The position numbers and the translations under genes were made by a program. The notes beneath the pieces were generated by a model that saw only the letters and a list, made by a program, of their open reading frames with translations, did no database searches and was not told the origin of the DNA. A stretch of 64,000 bases of DNA from Branchiibius cervicis (GTDB taxonomy: Bacteria > Actinomycetota > Actinomycetes > Actinomycetales > Dermatophilaceae): contig NZ_JBHSWJ010000002.1 of NCBI RefSeq assembly GCF_042661605.1, positions 3,286,001 through 3,350,000 of the forward strand. Direction: 5' to 3'. Positions 10,747-20,700 of this stretch are shown piece after piece; positions within the stretch are counted from its first letter, which is position 1; every line of letters begins with the position of its first letter.

Positions 10747-11490
10747 TCACCGGGAGACCCACAGCCACATCGCGAGTCCGAACCCGGCCGCCGCGATCGT
10801 CCAGCGCAACAGATCGGCCGGCACTCGGCGTACGACGGGTGGCCCGGCATAGCCGCCGACCAGGGCTCCCGCCCCCATCACCAGGGCGGGCAGCCAGTGC
10901 ACCGGGCCGCTGATCGCGAAGTAGACGGCTGCGACCAGGTTGGACAGCCCGAGCAGGAAGCTCTTCATGATGCTGGCCAGCACGATCGATTCGGACGTGA
11001 ACAGCAGCATCGCGGCCAGGAACATCACGCCGGCACCCGCGCCGAAATAGCCGCCATAAACCGACACCGCGAGCAGCGTCACCGCAAAAGCACGCGGCGC
11101 ATCGCCGCCTCGCGCCAGCGCCCGGATGCGCGGTTGCAGCAGCAGCGCCAGCGCCGCGAGCGCAACCAGGAACGGCACGATCGCGGCGAACGAATCCGCC
11201 GGTGCCACCAGCAGGATCACCGCCCCGATCAGGCCGCCAGCGATCGAGCACAGCGCCCAGACCACCAGTCGGCGACGGTGGTAGCTGAAGACGTCGCGCC
11301 CCGAATTGGCCAGCGCCCCCGCACCCACTCCGACAAGGGCGACGGTGTTGGTGACGTTCGCGGCGACCGGCGGCAGGCCGACCGCCAGCAGTGCTGGGTA
11401 AGAGACCAGTGAGGCGAGGCCGGTGACGAAGCCGACCAAGCCCGCGAAGAATCCTGCGGTCAGCAGCAGCAGGGCCTCGGGCAGGCTCAC
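10747..11490 (-). CDS. TauE/SafE family (TSUP) membrane permease
   Basis: 247 residues, about eight hydrophobic helices, with the family's opening pattern GFFAGLVGFVTGLASLVSYPALL and the repeated NTVALVGVGAG segment. TSUP proteins export or import sulfite, sulfoacetate or related anions. The start overlaps the stop codon of the preceding small gene by four bases (ATGA), so the two are translationally coupled. The substrate is unknown. Confidence 0.82.
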   Translation of the reverse strand: MSLPEALLLLTAGFFAGLVGFVTGLASLVSYPALLAVGLPPVAANVTNTVALVGVGAGALANSGRDVFSYHRRRLVVWALCSIAGGLIGAVILLVAPADSFAAIVPFLVALAALALLLQPRIRALARGGDAPRAFAVTLLAVSVYGGYFGAGAGVMFLAAMLLFTSESIVLASIMKSFLLGLSNLVAAVYFAISGPVHWLPALVMGAGALVGGYAGPPVVRRVPADLLRWTIAAAGFGLAMWLWVSR

Positions 11491-11750
11491 CGCAGATGCT
11501 GGTCCAGCCAGCCACCCTTCTCCGCCGCCGTCGCCTCGAAGCGCTCGACCAGGGCTTTGGCGACCGCGCTCGTCGGATCTTCGATGGTGTCGACGCGCAC
11601 ATAGACGGCCCAGTCGTGATCCTCGCTGTCGTCCTCCCCCGCCAGCGCCTCCCGGACGACGCGCACCTCGGCGAAGTCGTCGCTTCGAAGTTCCTCGGCC
11701 ACGGCGTCGGCGTCGTCTCGCTCGGGGAAAACCAGGAGGTATTCGGTCAT
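11487..11750 (-). CDS. Small acidic protein, RraB-like
   Basis: 87 residues, very acidic, beginning MTEYLLVFPERDDADAVAEEL and ending with the GGWLDQH segment. The pattern (strand, helix with acidic residues, strand, helix, GGW) recalls the ferredoxin-like RraB ribonuclease E inhibitor family, but this is a weak resemblance. It overlaps the TauE-type permease gene by four bases and may simply be a partner of it. Confidence 0.6.
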   Translation of the reverse strand: MTEYLLVFPERDDADAVAEELRSDDFAEVRVVREALAGEDDSEDHDWAVYVRVDTIEDPTSAVAKALVERFEATAAEKGGWLDQHLR

Positions 11751-11772
11751 GCCCCCAGCCTGCCAGGCCCGT

Positions 11773-14682
11773 TCAGCCGGTGGCAGCGGTGTAATCGAAC
11801 GGTTGCACCAGCGCTCCCAGCGCCAGACATCGGCCGCTCGAGCAGGCGAACGAACCCGAAGGAAGGGCAACGGGGGTCGACCAGAACTGGCCGTTCCAGA
11901 TCGTCGCGGTCCCGGTAGCCCCCTCGGAATCGATGCACTCACTCGCGGACGCGCATTCCAGTGTCTGGGCCTGCAGACCCGTTCCGGCCAGACCGCCGGC
12001 GCGCTGCAGAGACCACTGCACCCCATCCCAGAGCAGGGATACGCCCTCACCCGTGGAGGCCAGACACCGCGACGTCGACGTGCAGGCCAGGCCGGTGATC
12101 GCGATCGACCCGTCGGTCCACGTGGACCCTGCGTCGCGCCACGTCGTGCCGTCGCCGATCTGGGTCGCGCCGCCGGCATCCACGCTCATGCACCAGTGCG
12201 TCGTCACGCAGGAAACCGCCACGGGCGCATCGCCAACGGCGCCGGCGGATGCCCAGGCCCCGCCGGTCGTGCGCTGGGAGGAGGAGCCGTCGACGACTGT
12301 GCAGGCGACATCGGGCGTGCACCACAGGTCTTGCGTGCGCACACCGGGCACAACCGACCAGACCTGGTCGAGCCACTGATGCAGCGCGCCATCGGAGGTC
12401 ACCGCGAAGCACACTGCATCGCTCAGACAGTGCAGCGACCTGACAGTGTCACCAGAAGACAACGGCACAGCCGCCGCCACCGACCAGTGCTGCCCGTCCC
12501 ACCGCCGGGCGTTGCCGAACAGATCGACGGCCATGCAGCCATCGACGTCCGGGCAATCGAGGAACGCCTCGCCGTACCACGCGGGCACCGGGCTGTCCGG
12601 CGTGCTCCAGCCCTGACCGCTCCACCGGTGCACTGCGCCGTCGGCAGTCAGAAGGGTGCACGTCCCCGTCCCGCAGTCGAGGCCTTCCAGGTCCACCGAA
12701 CCGGGTTGGGGCACGGCGGTCCATCCGGACTCCGCGGTGACCGCTACCTGGGACCCTGAGAAGGCGGCACACTCGCCCGTCGGCGCACAGGAGACACGGG
12801 CATCGGTACGGGACGGGTCCGCGGGCAGGACTCCCGTCGCTGATCTGGTCCAGGTCCCGCTGTCCCAGCGCCACAGATCACCGAACCAGGTGACCGCCGC
12901 GCAGCCGTTGTCGGTGCAGGACAGGCTTTCGACACCGGGCGGATTCGGGGCGCTGCGGGCGACCCACGCCGTACCCGACCAGAGCACCTGATGGTCCGAT
13001 CGGTCGACGGCCAGGCACGACGCACTCGACGCGCACGAGACGACCCCGCCGTTCAGTGAGCTCAACTGCGGGACCGGCTGCCACGACTTCAGGTCGGAGC
13101 TGACGTAGCCCCTGGAACCATCACTGAGGACACAGAAGGTCGTGCTCGGGCACTGCAGGATGACCGAAGACCCCACCACGAGGTTGCTGACCACGCTCCA
13201 ACTGCTGCCGTCCCACCGGAACTGCTGATCGGGGGATGAGGCAACGCAGAAGTCAACCGAGGTGCAACTCAATGCCCGCAGCCGCTGGGCGGGCAGCGCT
13301 GTCCGACGCCAACTGCCGTCGGCTTGGGAGAACCACACCGCGCCGGCCATATCCAGCAGCGCACAATCTCCGCTGCCGAAGCACCGGACGGTTCCAGGCT
13401 CCTGCGTCGCGCTGGGCGCGGTGGGCGCGTCGGTCCGGATCGCGGCTGCTGGCGCAAGGAGGTAGCCGGAGACGTCGACGATCACTTGTGCGTTGGACCG
13501 GCCGAATCCGTCGATGAGTGCCTTCCCGTCGAGACCGGCGGCGACCACCGCGGCATTGCTGGAGGTGTGACGCGGCTGGAAATTGACCATCGAGGTCGGG
13601 GGCTGATGGCCACGCTGCTCGAACGAGACCAGACCTGCCGGCTCTGCCACGACGGATCCACTGTTAGCTGCGCCGAGGCCGACGACCGTGAGCGTGAGGA
13701 ACGCCCCGGCCGCACTCGCGGGACCACCCAGAGCGAACTGGGGACCGCCGTCGAGTGATGATTGCGGCGCTGAAGGGGTCCGTTGGTCGTAGATCCGGTG
13801 CGGTGTCACCGCGACGAAATTGCTGCCGCTCGACACCCAGCCGGAGACGTCGATCACGACGTCGGTACGACCGGAGGAGTAGATGTCGACCGTGCCACCG
13901 GTGCCCGGCTTGGCGATCACCGACGCCGACTCGGTCTGTCCCACAGCAGTGTTCAGGTTCGACACGGTCGGCCGAGCCACGCCGTGCGGAGAGACGCTGA
14001 CGTAACCCGCGCCGGAGGATCGTGTGCCGACCACGGTGAGCACGACCGCTTCGACCCCGGTTGTGGGCACACCGGCGACGCCGGTCACCCGCAGCGCGCG
14101 CGTACCGCCGGCCTCGATCGCAGCGCTGCTTCGGGTATCGAGCAGCCGGACAGGTGCCACCGGGTGGTAGCCGGCACTGCCCTGCGGTGTGTAACCCTGC
14201 ACGTCCACGACGAGATCCACGGCGGCGGAGGATGTGATCGTGACCCGGCCGGTCGTCGACGGCGCCACGTACACCAGACCCGGCGTCGTACGTGCCCGCA
14301 TGTAGTTCACGTTCGAGGTCTTCGCCCGTGCGGTACCGGCCGCCTGCACGACCAGATAACCGTCCGCGGTGGGGTTCACGGCGGTCACGTTCAGGATGAC
14401 GTTCTGCGCGCCGGCCGGCACCCCGGAGACTCCCCCGACGGTGATGGTGATCGAACCGCCTGCCGGCACGCGGCCTGTGCGCACACCCCTACCGGAGCGG
14501 GTGTCCACCACGCGGGCCGGGTTGATCGGCACGAACGCGGTCGTCGCCGAGGTGGTCGGCGTCGCAGTGGCGACCTGCCCTGCCGGAAGCAGCGCTGCCG
14601 ACGCGTTGACCGGGAACCCGACGAGGCCGGCCACCGCGATCAGGACGGCCGCGAACCATGCGCCATGACGTGACCACCTCAT
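11773..14682 (-). CDS. Large secreted repeat protein (DTR-type repeats plus Cys-rich propeller-like repeats)
   Basis: 969 residues with a Sec signal peptide (MRWSRHG, hydrophobic core, ASA cleavage region). The first about 400 residues contain three copies of an actinobacterial surface domain that opens with (F/Y)xPxxPxRxxDTR and ends with a VVDVQGY/VIDVSGW strand; the third copy has DQR. The rest holds about fourteen short repeats, each with a C-x(3-5)-C pair, small hydrophobics and a W about 10-20 residues later, as in a disulfide-stabilised beta-propeller. No catalytic motif is visible. The likely place is the cell surface or medium; adhesion or carbohydrate binding is only a guess. The start at 14682 was chosen for the signal peptide. 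Confidence 0.82.
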   Translation of the reverse strand: MRWSRHGAWFAAVLIAVAGLVGFPVNASAALLPAGQVATATPTTSATTAFVPINPARVVDTRSGRGVRTGRVPAGGSITITVGGVSGVPAGAQNVILNVTAVNPTADGYLVVQAAGTARAKTSNVNYMRARTTPGLVYVAPSTTGRVTITSSAAVDLVVDVQGYTPQGSAGYHPVAPVRLLDTRSSAAIEAGGTRALRVTGVAGVPTTGVEAVVLTVVGTRSSGAGYVSVSPHGVARPTVSNLNTAVGQTESASVIAKPGTGGTVDIYSSGRTDVVIDVSGWVSSGSNFVAVTPHRIYDQRTPSAPQSSLDGGPQFALGGPASAAGAFLTLTVVGLGAANSGSVVAEPAGLVSFEQRGHQPPTSMVNFQPRHTSSNAAVVAAGLDGKALIDGFGRSNAQVIVDVSGYLLAPAAAIRTDAPTAPSATQEPGTVRCFGSGDCALLDMAGAVWFSQADGSWRRTALPAQRLRALSCTSVDFCVASSPDQQFRWDGSSWSVVSNLVVGSSVILQCPSTTFCVLSDGSRGYVSSDLKSWQPVPQLSSLNGGVVSCASSASCLAVDRSDHQVLWSGTAWVARSAPNPPGVESLSCTDNGCAAVTWFGDLWRWDSGTWTRSATGVLPADPSRTDARVSCAPTGECAAFSGSQVAVTAESGWTAVPQPGSVDLEGLDCGTGTCTLLTADGAVHRWSGQGWSTPDSPVPAWYGEAFLDCPDVDGCMAVDLFGNARRWDGQHWSVAAAVPLSSGDTVRSLHCLSDAVCFAVTSDGALHQWLDQVWSVVPGVRTQDLWCTPDVACTVVDGSSSQRTTGGAWASAGAVGDAPVAVSCVTTHWCMSVDAGGATQIGDGTTWRDAGSTWTDGSIAITGLACTSTSRCLASTGEGVSLLWDGVQWSLQRAGGLAGTGLQAQTLECASASECIDSEGATGTATIWNGQFWSTPVALPSGSFACSSGRCLALGALVQPFDYTAATG

Positions 14683-14851
14683 GTGGGTCCCTTCCCCTCG
14701 ACCGGCGAACGCTATCCGACGCGTGTGCGCCACCGGGAGGACCGGGAAGGCAGATCAGGGTTTTGGCAGGCGATTGGCAGCTATTTCCCAGGCAGAGAGT
14801 CGTCACCTGACGGCCACCTGCCGTTGGCGGACCGCGGCTAGCCTGCCGACG

Positions 14852-15682
14852 ATGCGTCGACGGTTCGTGGCAGTGGGCGATTCCTTCACCGAAGGGGTCG
14901 GGGACCCGAACCCGCTCTACCCCAACGGGGTTCGCGGCTGGGCTGACCGGATGGCGCGCCAGCTCGGAAGGTACGACGACCGCTGGCTCTACGCGAACCT
15001 CGCCATCCGCAGCAAATACCTACGAGAAGTCGCGGCGGAGCAGATCGACGACGCGCTGGCGCTGCGGCCGACGTTGCTCTCGTTCTACGCCGGGGGCAAC
15101 GACATCCTGACCGCGCGGGTGAACATGGCCGAGCTCATGGATCTGTACGCCGCCACGATCGACCGCCTGGGAACGTCCGGTGCCCAGCTCATCCTCTTCA
15201 CCGCCTACGACGCCACCCGGGGCCCGATCCTGGAGCCGGTACGCAGACGTATTGCGTTCTATAACAATGGGGTTCGCGACATCGCACGAGCCACGAACGC
15301 CATCCTGATCGACCACGAGCGGTTGCCGGAGTTCGCCGACCGCCGGCTATGGAGCTTCGACCGCATTCACATGTCGCGGCCGGGCCACAAGGTGATGGCG
15401 GGGGCGGTCCTCGCCGAGCTCGGCATCCCGCATACCCTCAAACTGCCGGACTTCCCGCCGTTCGAGCGGCGGCCCGTCGTGCAGACCGTGCGTGACGAAA
15501 CCCGCTGGGTGCGAAGCGAAGTGGTGCCATTGCTGCGCAGGCGGATCAACGGCGTACGCGAAGGGGACACCCTCACGCCCAAGTGGCCGGAACTGATCCG
15601 GCCCGCCGACGGGCTGAAACGCCTCGCCCGACGACGCGGCGGCGATGCTCTCGAGGTACGCCGGGCGGCCGCCGGTCAGTAG
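14852..15682 (+). CDS. SGNH/GDSL hydrolase
   Basis: 276 residues with the SGNH blocks in order: GDSFTEG (serine nucleophile), the block III segment YAGGND, and DRIHMSRPGH supplying Asp and His. No signal peptide is seen, so it is probably cytoplasmic. Family members are esterases, lipases or acetyl-hydrolases. The start ATG follows a divergent promoter region shared with the secreted repeat protein. Its stop overlaps the end of the convergent VanY-type gene by seven bases. Confidence 0.85.
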   Translation: MRRRFVAVGDSFTEGVGDPNPLYPNGVRGWADRMARQLGRYDDRWLYANLAIRSKYLREVAAEQIDDALALRPTLLSFYAGGNDILTARVNMAELMDLYAATIDRLGTSGAQLILFTAYDATRGPILEPVRRRIAFYNNGVRDIARATNAILIDHERLPEFADRRLWSFDRIHMSRPGHKVMAGAVLAELGIPHTLKLPDFPPFERRPVVQTVRDETRWVRSEVVPLLRRRINGVREGDTLTPKWPELIRPADGLKRLARRRGGDALEVRRAAAGQ

Positions 15683-16529
15683 CTCGGCGCCGCAGGCAGC
15701 CCGAAATAGCTCTCGAGCGCGGTCGCTTTGCGCCGGGCGTAGTCGGCAGCGAGTGGACCACCGACGTACCTGACGTGCCACGGTTCCCATTCGAATCCGG
15801 TGACGCGGGTAGCGGTACGCGGGTAGCGGACGATGAATCCGTACCGCCAACCGTTCGCCGCGATCCATTGCGCCAGAGCCGAAGTCCCGACCGACCCCTT
15901 GAGGTCGATGGACAGTCCGAGTTGATGCTCGGAGTGGCCGGCCCGGGCACACTGCCGGTCGGCGCCGACGCGGCCGAGGGATCGCACATAGGAGTTGTAG
16001 AGCGACAACTGGCCGGCGTAGGAGCGGTAGGCACTGGTGAACCCGGTGGGGTGACCGGCCCGGGCTGCCGCCTGACGCAGGGATCCGTACGCCGCCGCGC
16101 AGTCCCGCCGCAACCGGAACGAGCCGCTCGACGTCACCAGTGCGGGGGCGAAGTTGCTCGGCAGGGCGATGCGTTTGTTCGCGACCCGCCACAACGACGC
16201 ATTCAGGGTCGTGGTCGTCGTGGAAGCCGAGACCTGCACCGTCCCAGCCGATGTCACCAAAGCCAGCCGCGTCGTGGCGTTGGGTGCCACGGCGGCTGTC
16301 ACGATCGCCGTACCGGCAAGAGCGGCCCCCGGCCCAGGACCTGCCCGGCCGGCGTCTGCAGACGCACCGCACCGGAGATCCCGGAGACGAGTACGGCGAC
16401 CCGCGAGGAGGTGACCGGGTAACAGGTCACGCGCGGGGCGGCCGCCGCATCGGCTGGGCCGGTGGCCGCCCACCCCAGCAGCGCGAACCCGCCGGCGAGG
16501 GTCGCACGGCGGGTCAGCTCGATGGTCAT
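15676..16529 (-). CDS. VanY-type D-alanyl-D-alanine carboxypeptidase, split by a frameshift
   Basis: The N-terminal frame begins MTIELTRRATLAGGFALLG, a twin-arginine-like signal peptide, and runs to QVLGRG. The C-terminal frame continues to the stop and carries the peptidase_M15 motifs: SAYRSYAGQ, SEHQLGLSIDL (metal His and Asp), and EPWHVRYV (catalytic Glu and metal His). The join falls in a C5 run (16326-16330); one added base makes a single 284-codon gene. Its role would be trimming the peptide of peptidoglycan outside the membrane. The break is probably a base-calling error. Confidence 0.78.
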
Positions 16530-16605
16530 GAGCGTTGATTCTGCCACCGGGCGCCGCCTCCGATCAGGGGTTGTCCCAGACCTGCGCGCAGGCGAGGTTG
16601 GAGCC

Positions 16606-17070
16606 ATGAGTGATGAGAAGAAGTTGAGCGCGAGCCGCTCCATCGACGCCTCCGCCGCCGAGATCTTCGATGTGCTGAGCAATCCGCACCGGCATGTCGA
16701 GTTGGACACCTCCGGCTTCGTGCGCAGCCTTGCGCAGGGCGACCGGATCAAGCAGGTCGGCGACGTGTTCACGATGAACATGGAGGGCGACCACATGGGC
16801 GGGGAATACCAGACCGACAACCACATCAACGGGTTCGCCAAGGACAAGTTGATCGCCTGGCAGACCGCGCCCGCAGGCACCGAGCCGCCCGGTTGGGAGT
16901 GGGTCTACGAACTGGACGCGCAGGGCCCGGAGCAGACCGAGGTCACGTTGACCTACGACTGGAGCAAGGTGACTGACAAGGAGTTGCTAGCCAAGAACCT
17001 GTTCCCGCTGATCTCCCAGGAGGAACTCGACGCCTCGCTGGCCAAGCTGGCGGAGGCAGTGTCGAGTTGA
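16606..17070 (+). CDS. SRPBCC (START-like/polyketide cyclase) family protein
   Basis: 154 residues with the family's start pattern (KLSASRSIDASAAEIFDVLSNPHRHVELD) and a C-terminal long helix (LISQEELDASLAKLAEAV). These helix-grip proteins bind hydrophobic ligands. No specific activity can be assigned. The gene is divergent from the VanY-type gene and converges on the ABC ATPase with a one-base gap. Confidence 0.78.
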   Translation: MSDEKKLSASRSIDASAAEIFDVLSNPHRHVELDTSGFVRSLAQGDRIKQVGDVFTMNMEGDHMGGEYQTDNHINGFAKDKLIAWQTAPAGTEPPGWEWVYELDAQGPEQTEVTLTYDWSKVTDKELLAKNLFPLISQEELDASLAKLAEAVSS

Positions 17071-17071
17071 C

Positions 17072-17920
17072 TCACGTGGCCGCGCGTGCCTCTTCCAGAG
17101 CTGCACGACGGCGGCTCTGCTCGTCCGGGTCCGTGACCGGGGAGGACAGCAACAGCCGCCGCGTGTAGTCCTGGGTGGGGCTACTGGTCACTTGGGCGGC
17201 ATCACCCGCCTCGACGATGTGACCACTTTGGATGACCGCCACCCGGTGGCTCAGGTATCGCACGACGTTCAGGTCATGGGAGATGAACAGGTAACTCACG
17301 CCGGTGCGTTCCTGCATCTCGATGAACAGATCCAGCACGGCTTGCTGGGTGCTCAGATCCAGCGCCGACACCGGCTCGTCGCAAATGATGAGACGCGGGC
17401 CGATCGCCATGGCCCGCGCGATGGCTACTCGTTGGCGTTGCCCGCCGGAGAACTCGCGAGGTAGCCGGCCAACCGAATCCTTCGGCAGCTTGACCGCGTC
17501 CAACAACTCAGCGACCCGAGCTGAGGCCCGGGACCGGTCGGTGCCTGCGGCCACGAGGGGCTCGGCAAGGATGCTTCCGACGGTCAGTGATGGGTTCAGG
17601 GATGTGAACGGATCCTGGAAGACCACCTGCAGATCCCTCGCCAGCGCCCTCCGCTCGCGCCGCCCCAACCGCGAGATCTCGTTGTCGTCGAAGCGAATGG
17701 ATCCGCCTTCGACCGGAACCAGGCCAAGGACCGCGCGGCCGACCGTGGTCTTGCCGGATCCGGATTCGCCCACCAGGCCGACCGTTTCGGCACGACGAAC
17801 CCCGAGGTTGATCCCGTGGAGAACCTCAACCCGCGGTGCTCGCCAACCCCTCCCGGCAAAACTCACATGAAGGTCATGAATCGTGAGCAACTCCTGGCTC
17901 CGACCCTCGGACTGGCTCAT
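17072..17920 (-). CDS. Oligopeptide-type ABC transporter ATP-binding protein (DppF-like)
   Basis: 282 residues. Walker A is GESGSGKT, signature FSGGQRQR, Walker B LIICDEPVSALD and the switch histidine lies in ISHD. The C-terminal extension (SSPTQDYTRRLL) is typical of the oligopeptide/dipeptide ATPases. ATG at 17920 overlaps the stop of the upstream fused gene (ATGA). It is the last gene of the importer operon (stalk protein, binding protein, DppB, fused DppC-DppD, this gene). Confidence 0.9.
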   Translation of the reverse strand: MSQSEGRSQELLTIHDLHVSFAGRGWRAPRVEVLHGINLGVRRAETVGLVGESGSGKTTVGRAVLGLVPVEGGSIRFDDNEISRLGRRERRALARDLQVVFQDPFTSLNPSLTVGSILAEPLVAAGTDRSRASARVAELLDAVKLPKDSVGRLPREFSGGQRQRVAIARAMAIGPRLIICDEPVSALDLSTQQAVLDLFIEMQERTGVSYLFISHDLNVVRYLSHRVAVIQSGHIVEAGDAAQVTSSPTQDYTRRLLLSSPVTDPDEQSRRRAALEEARAAT

Positions 17921-19740
17921 GTCACAGCTCCCGGCAGTGGTTCGGCGAGGTGGTCTACCTGCTTGGTGCCCGGTTGCCACGCGGGGCGCGTCGGCGCATC
18001 GTCGAGCACCGCGTCGAGCAGCTTCTGCGTGTACGGGTCCTGCGGGTTGGTGAGAATGTCACGGACACCGCCGTATTCGATGATGCGTCCCCGCCTCATC
18101 ACCGCGACGTTGTCCGCGATATCGGCCACAACACCGAGATTGTGAGTCACCAACAGCACACCCATGTCGCGGTCTTTCTGCAACCGGCGGAGCAGCGCGA
18201 GCACCTCAGCTTGCACGGTCACGTCGAGCGCAGTTGTCGGCTCGTCCGCGATCAGCAGTTTCGGATCGCACGAGATGGCTCCCGCGATGAGAACGCGCTG
18301 GGCCATGCCGCCGGAAATCTGGTGCGGGTAGAGCTTCATCACTCGCTCCGGATCGTGGATCTCCACTGCGGCCAGTAGTTCCTTGGCGCGCTCACGGGAC
18401 TGCGAACGGGATAGACCCAGAACCTGTTGAACCGGCTCGATCAACTGCGCACCAATGGTGAACGCCGGGTCCAGGTTGCTCATCGGCTCCTGGGGGATAT
18501 AGCCCAGCACCCGACCGCACAGAGCACGACGCGCCGAGCGTGAGATCGCGGTGATCTCCTGACCCTCAACCATGAGGCTGCCACCGGTGACCACACCGCC
18601 ACGGGGCAGGATATCCAGGATCGAGAAGGCCGTCTGAGACTTGCCAGAGCCGGATTCGCCCACCAGGCCGAGCACTTCGCCGGCCGCGATGTCGAGGTCG
18701 ATTCCGTGCACCACCTCCTGGGTGCCCTCGCCATAGGCCACCCGCAGTCCACGAATCGACAGCAACGCGCCGCGCTCGGATACCTGGTCTCCGGTCGGCT
18801 CCTGCGGCTCACCGGTCACCGTCGCCGGTGGGACCGCCTTCTTGCTGGGTTTGGTCGGGACGGCGTTGTCCTGTTCGAGGACGTCGCGCAGAGCGCTGGC
18901 CAACAGCACCAGAAAGGCATTCGTCAGACCGAGGGCAAGAGCCGGCGCAACGATCAGGTGCGGCTGTTGGCCGATCACCTGGAACGCGTCGTTGAGCATG
19001 CCACCCCAGCTGAAGGCTTCACCGGACCCGATTCCCAAGAACTCCAGAGCTGCTTGAAGGCCGATGGCGATACCCGCGACGAGCGCTGTCTGCACCAGCA
19101 CCGGCCCGCGCACGACGGCCAGGATGTGCCGGCCCATGATCCGCCAGTCCGGCAGACCGGACACTTTTGCTGCGTCGACGTACAACTCACCCGAGACCGC
19201 ACTGACGATCCCGGACACCAACCGGAAGTAGGCCGGAGCGGCAAGGATTCCTAGCACGAACATCAGCACCCAGGTGCTGGGACCGACCACTGCTCGTGAA
19301 GCCAGGAGCACCACCATCGCCGGTAGGGACATCAGCAGGTTGAATACCCAGTTGGCGATCTGGTCCAGGTAGCCGCGGTAGTAGCCGGCGATCAGCCCGG
19401 CTATGGCACCAACCGCGAGAGCGACGACGAGAGCGATGACTGCGCCGCCGAGCGAGGCACGACCCCCGTAGAGCAGTCGTGCCCAGACGTCGCGACCGGC
19501 GGCGTCGAAACCGAGCGGATGTCCCGCGCGGGCGGGCCCGAACGCATCGGTGATGCTGCCGCCGGTCGGGCTGGCACCGGTCAGCAGCGGGGCGGCGATC
19601 ACCGCACCGATGATCAGCAGCAGCCCGATGGCGGAGATCAGGGCCTGCGGGTTACGAAGGAACCGCCGCCAGACCGTACGCCGTGTGGGGGCAGCAGCGA
19701 TGGGCGTCTCGGTGTTGTCGGGAAGGACAGAGGTACTCAT
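17917..19740 (-). CDS. Fused ABC permease and ATPase (DppC-DppD-like)
   Basis: 607 residues. The first about 300 residues are a DppC-type permease: N-terminal RRFLRNPQALIS, several membrane segments and the EAA-like DAAKVSGLPDWRIMGRHIL loop. After a linker rich in P, T and K (about residues 310-345) comes a DppD-type ATPase with GESGSGKS, signature ISGGMAQR and Walker B LLIADEPTTALD. No stop codon or start site separates the parts. Permease-ATPase fusions occur in some actinobacterial peptide importers; here the reading frame is continuous and overlaps both neighbours by four bases. Confidence 0.9.
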   Translation of the reverse strand: MSTSVLPDNTETPIAAAPTRRTVWRRFLRNPQALISAIGLLLIIGAVIAAPLLTGASPTGGSITDAFGPARAGHPLGFDAAGRDVWARLLYGGRASLGGAVIALVVALAVGAIAGLIAGYYRGYLDQIANWVFNLLMSLPAMVVLLASRAVVGPSTWVLMFVLGILAAPAYFRLVSGIVSAVSGELYVDAAKVSGLPDWRIMGRHILAVVRGPVLVQTALVAGIAIGLQAALEFLGIGSGEAFSWGGMLNDAFQVIGQQPHLIVAPALALGLTNAFLVLLASALRDVLEQDNAVPTKPSKKAVPPATVTGEPQEPTGDQVSERGALLSIRGLRVAYGEGTQEVVHGIDLDIAAGEVLGLVGESGSGKSQTAFSILDILPRGGVVTGGSLMVEGQEITAISRSARRALCGRVLGYIPQEPMSNLDPAFTIGAQLIEPVQQVLGLSRSQSRERAKELLAAVEIHDPERVMKLYPHQISGGMAQRVLIAGAISCDPKLLIADEPTTALDVTVQAEVLALLRRLQKDRDMGVLLVTHNLGVVADIADNVAVMRRGRIIEYGGVRDILTNPQDPYTQKLLDAVLDDAPTRPAWQPGTKQVDHLAEPLPGAVT

Positions 19741-20678
19741 GCGACTCGCGCTTTCGGGGTGAGCCAGCCGATCAGCAGATCGACCAGGAGGTTGACGATC
19801 ACGACCCCGACAACGGAGAACATGACCAGCCCCATGATGATCGGAATGTCGCCCTGGACGGTGTATTGCACTGCCATGGAACCAATTCCGGGCAGTCCGA
19901 AGATCTGTTCGACGAGTACTGCGCCACCGAGCAACCCTACGAACTGCAAACCCAACACCGTGAGCGCGGGCGCGGATGCGTTGCGCAAGGCGTGCTTGAA
20001 AACTACCCGCCGCATCGACAGACCCCGCGCCTGCAGGGTCCGGACGTAGTCCTGGTCCAGCACTCCCAGCATGGAGCCGCGTACCTGCTGGGATACCCCG
20101 GCGATCGCCCCGATCGACAGAGAGATCACGGGCAACGTGATGGACGCCAGCCATTGCGATGGGGAGGTCATCAGGCCCACGTAACCCACCGCGGGGAACC
20201 AATGCAGTTGAACGGCGAACACCAGGACGAGCAACAGGGTCAACAAGAACCCCGGCAGCGCGTACCCGATCACGCCGATGATCTGCACGATCCGGTCGAC
20301 GACGCCCCGTCGGGTCGCCGCCGCGACGCCGAGAGCCCAGGAGATGATCCCGGTAACCAGCGTGGCCACGACAACCAGACTGAGCGTCACTGGAAGTCGA
20401 CTCATGATCGTTGATGCGACGGATTCGCTGGTGAACCATGACGTTCCGAAGTCACCACGAAGCGCCGCGGTCAACCAGTGCCAGTACTGCACCACCATCG
20501 GCTGATCCAGGCCCAGCGCATGCTGCTTGGCTGCCACCTGGGCGTCGCTGGCGTTCATGCCGAGAATCTGGTGTGCGACGTCTGGCGCCGCGAGCGAGAT
20601 CAAGGCGTAGCTGAGGAACGAGATCACGAAGATCAGGGCAAGACCGGCGATGAGTCGGCGAGCAATGAATGCGACCAC
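19737..20678 (-). CDS. ABC transporter permease, DppB-like
   Basis: 313 residues, about six membrane helices, with the long periplasmic loop after helix 1 (DVAHQILGMNASDAQVAAKQ) and the coupling helix segment DYVRTLQARGLSMRRVVFKHALRN. It forms the channel with the DppC part of the fused protein. Stop and next start overlap (ATGA). Confidence 0.9.
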   Translation of the reverse strand: MVAFIARRLIAGLALIFVISFLSYALISLAAPDVAHQILGMNASDAQVAAKQHALGLDQPMVVQYWHWLTAALRGDFGTSWFTSESVASTIMSRLPVTLSLVVVATLVTGIISWALGVAAATRRGVVDRIVQIIGVIGYALPGFLLTLLLVLVFAVQLHWFPAVGYVGLMTSPSQWLASITLPVISLSIGAIAGVSQQVRGSMLGVLDQDYVRTLQARGLSMRRVVFKHALRNASAPALTVLGLQFVGLLGGAVLVEQIFGLPGIGSMAVQYTVQGDIPIIMGLVMFSVVGVVIVNLLVDLLIGWLTPKARVA

Positions 20679-20700
20679 GGGACAACGGCTCTCGATCCGG

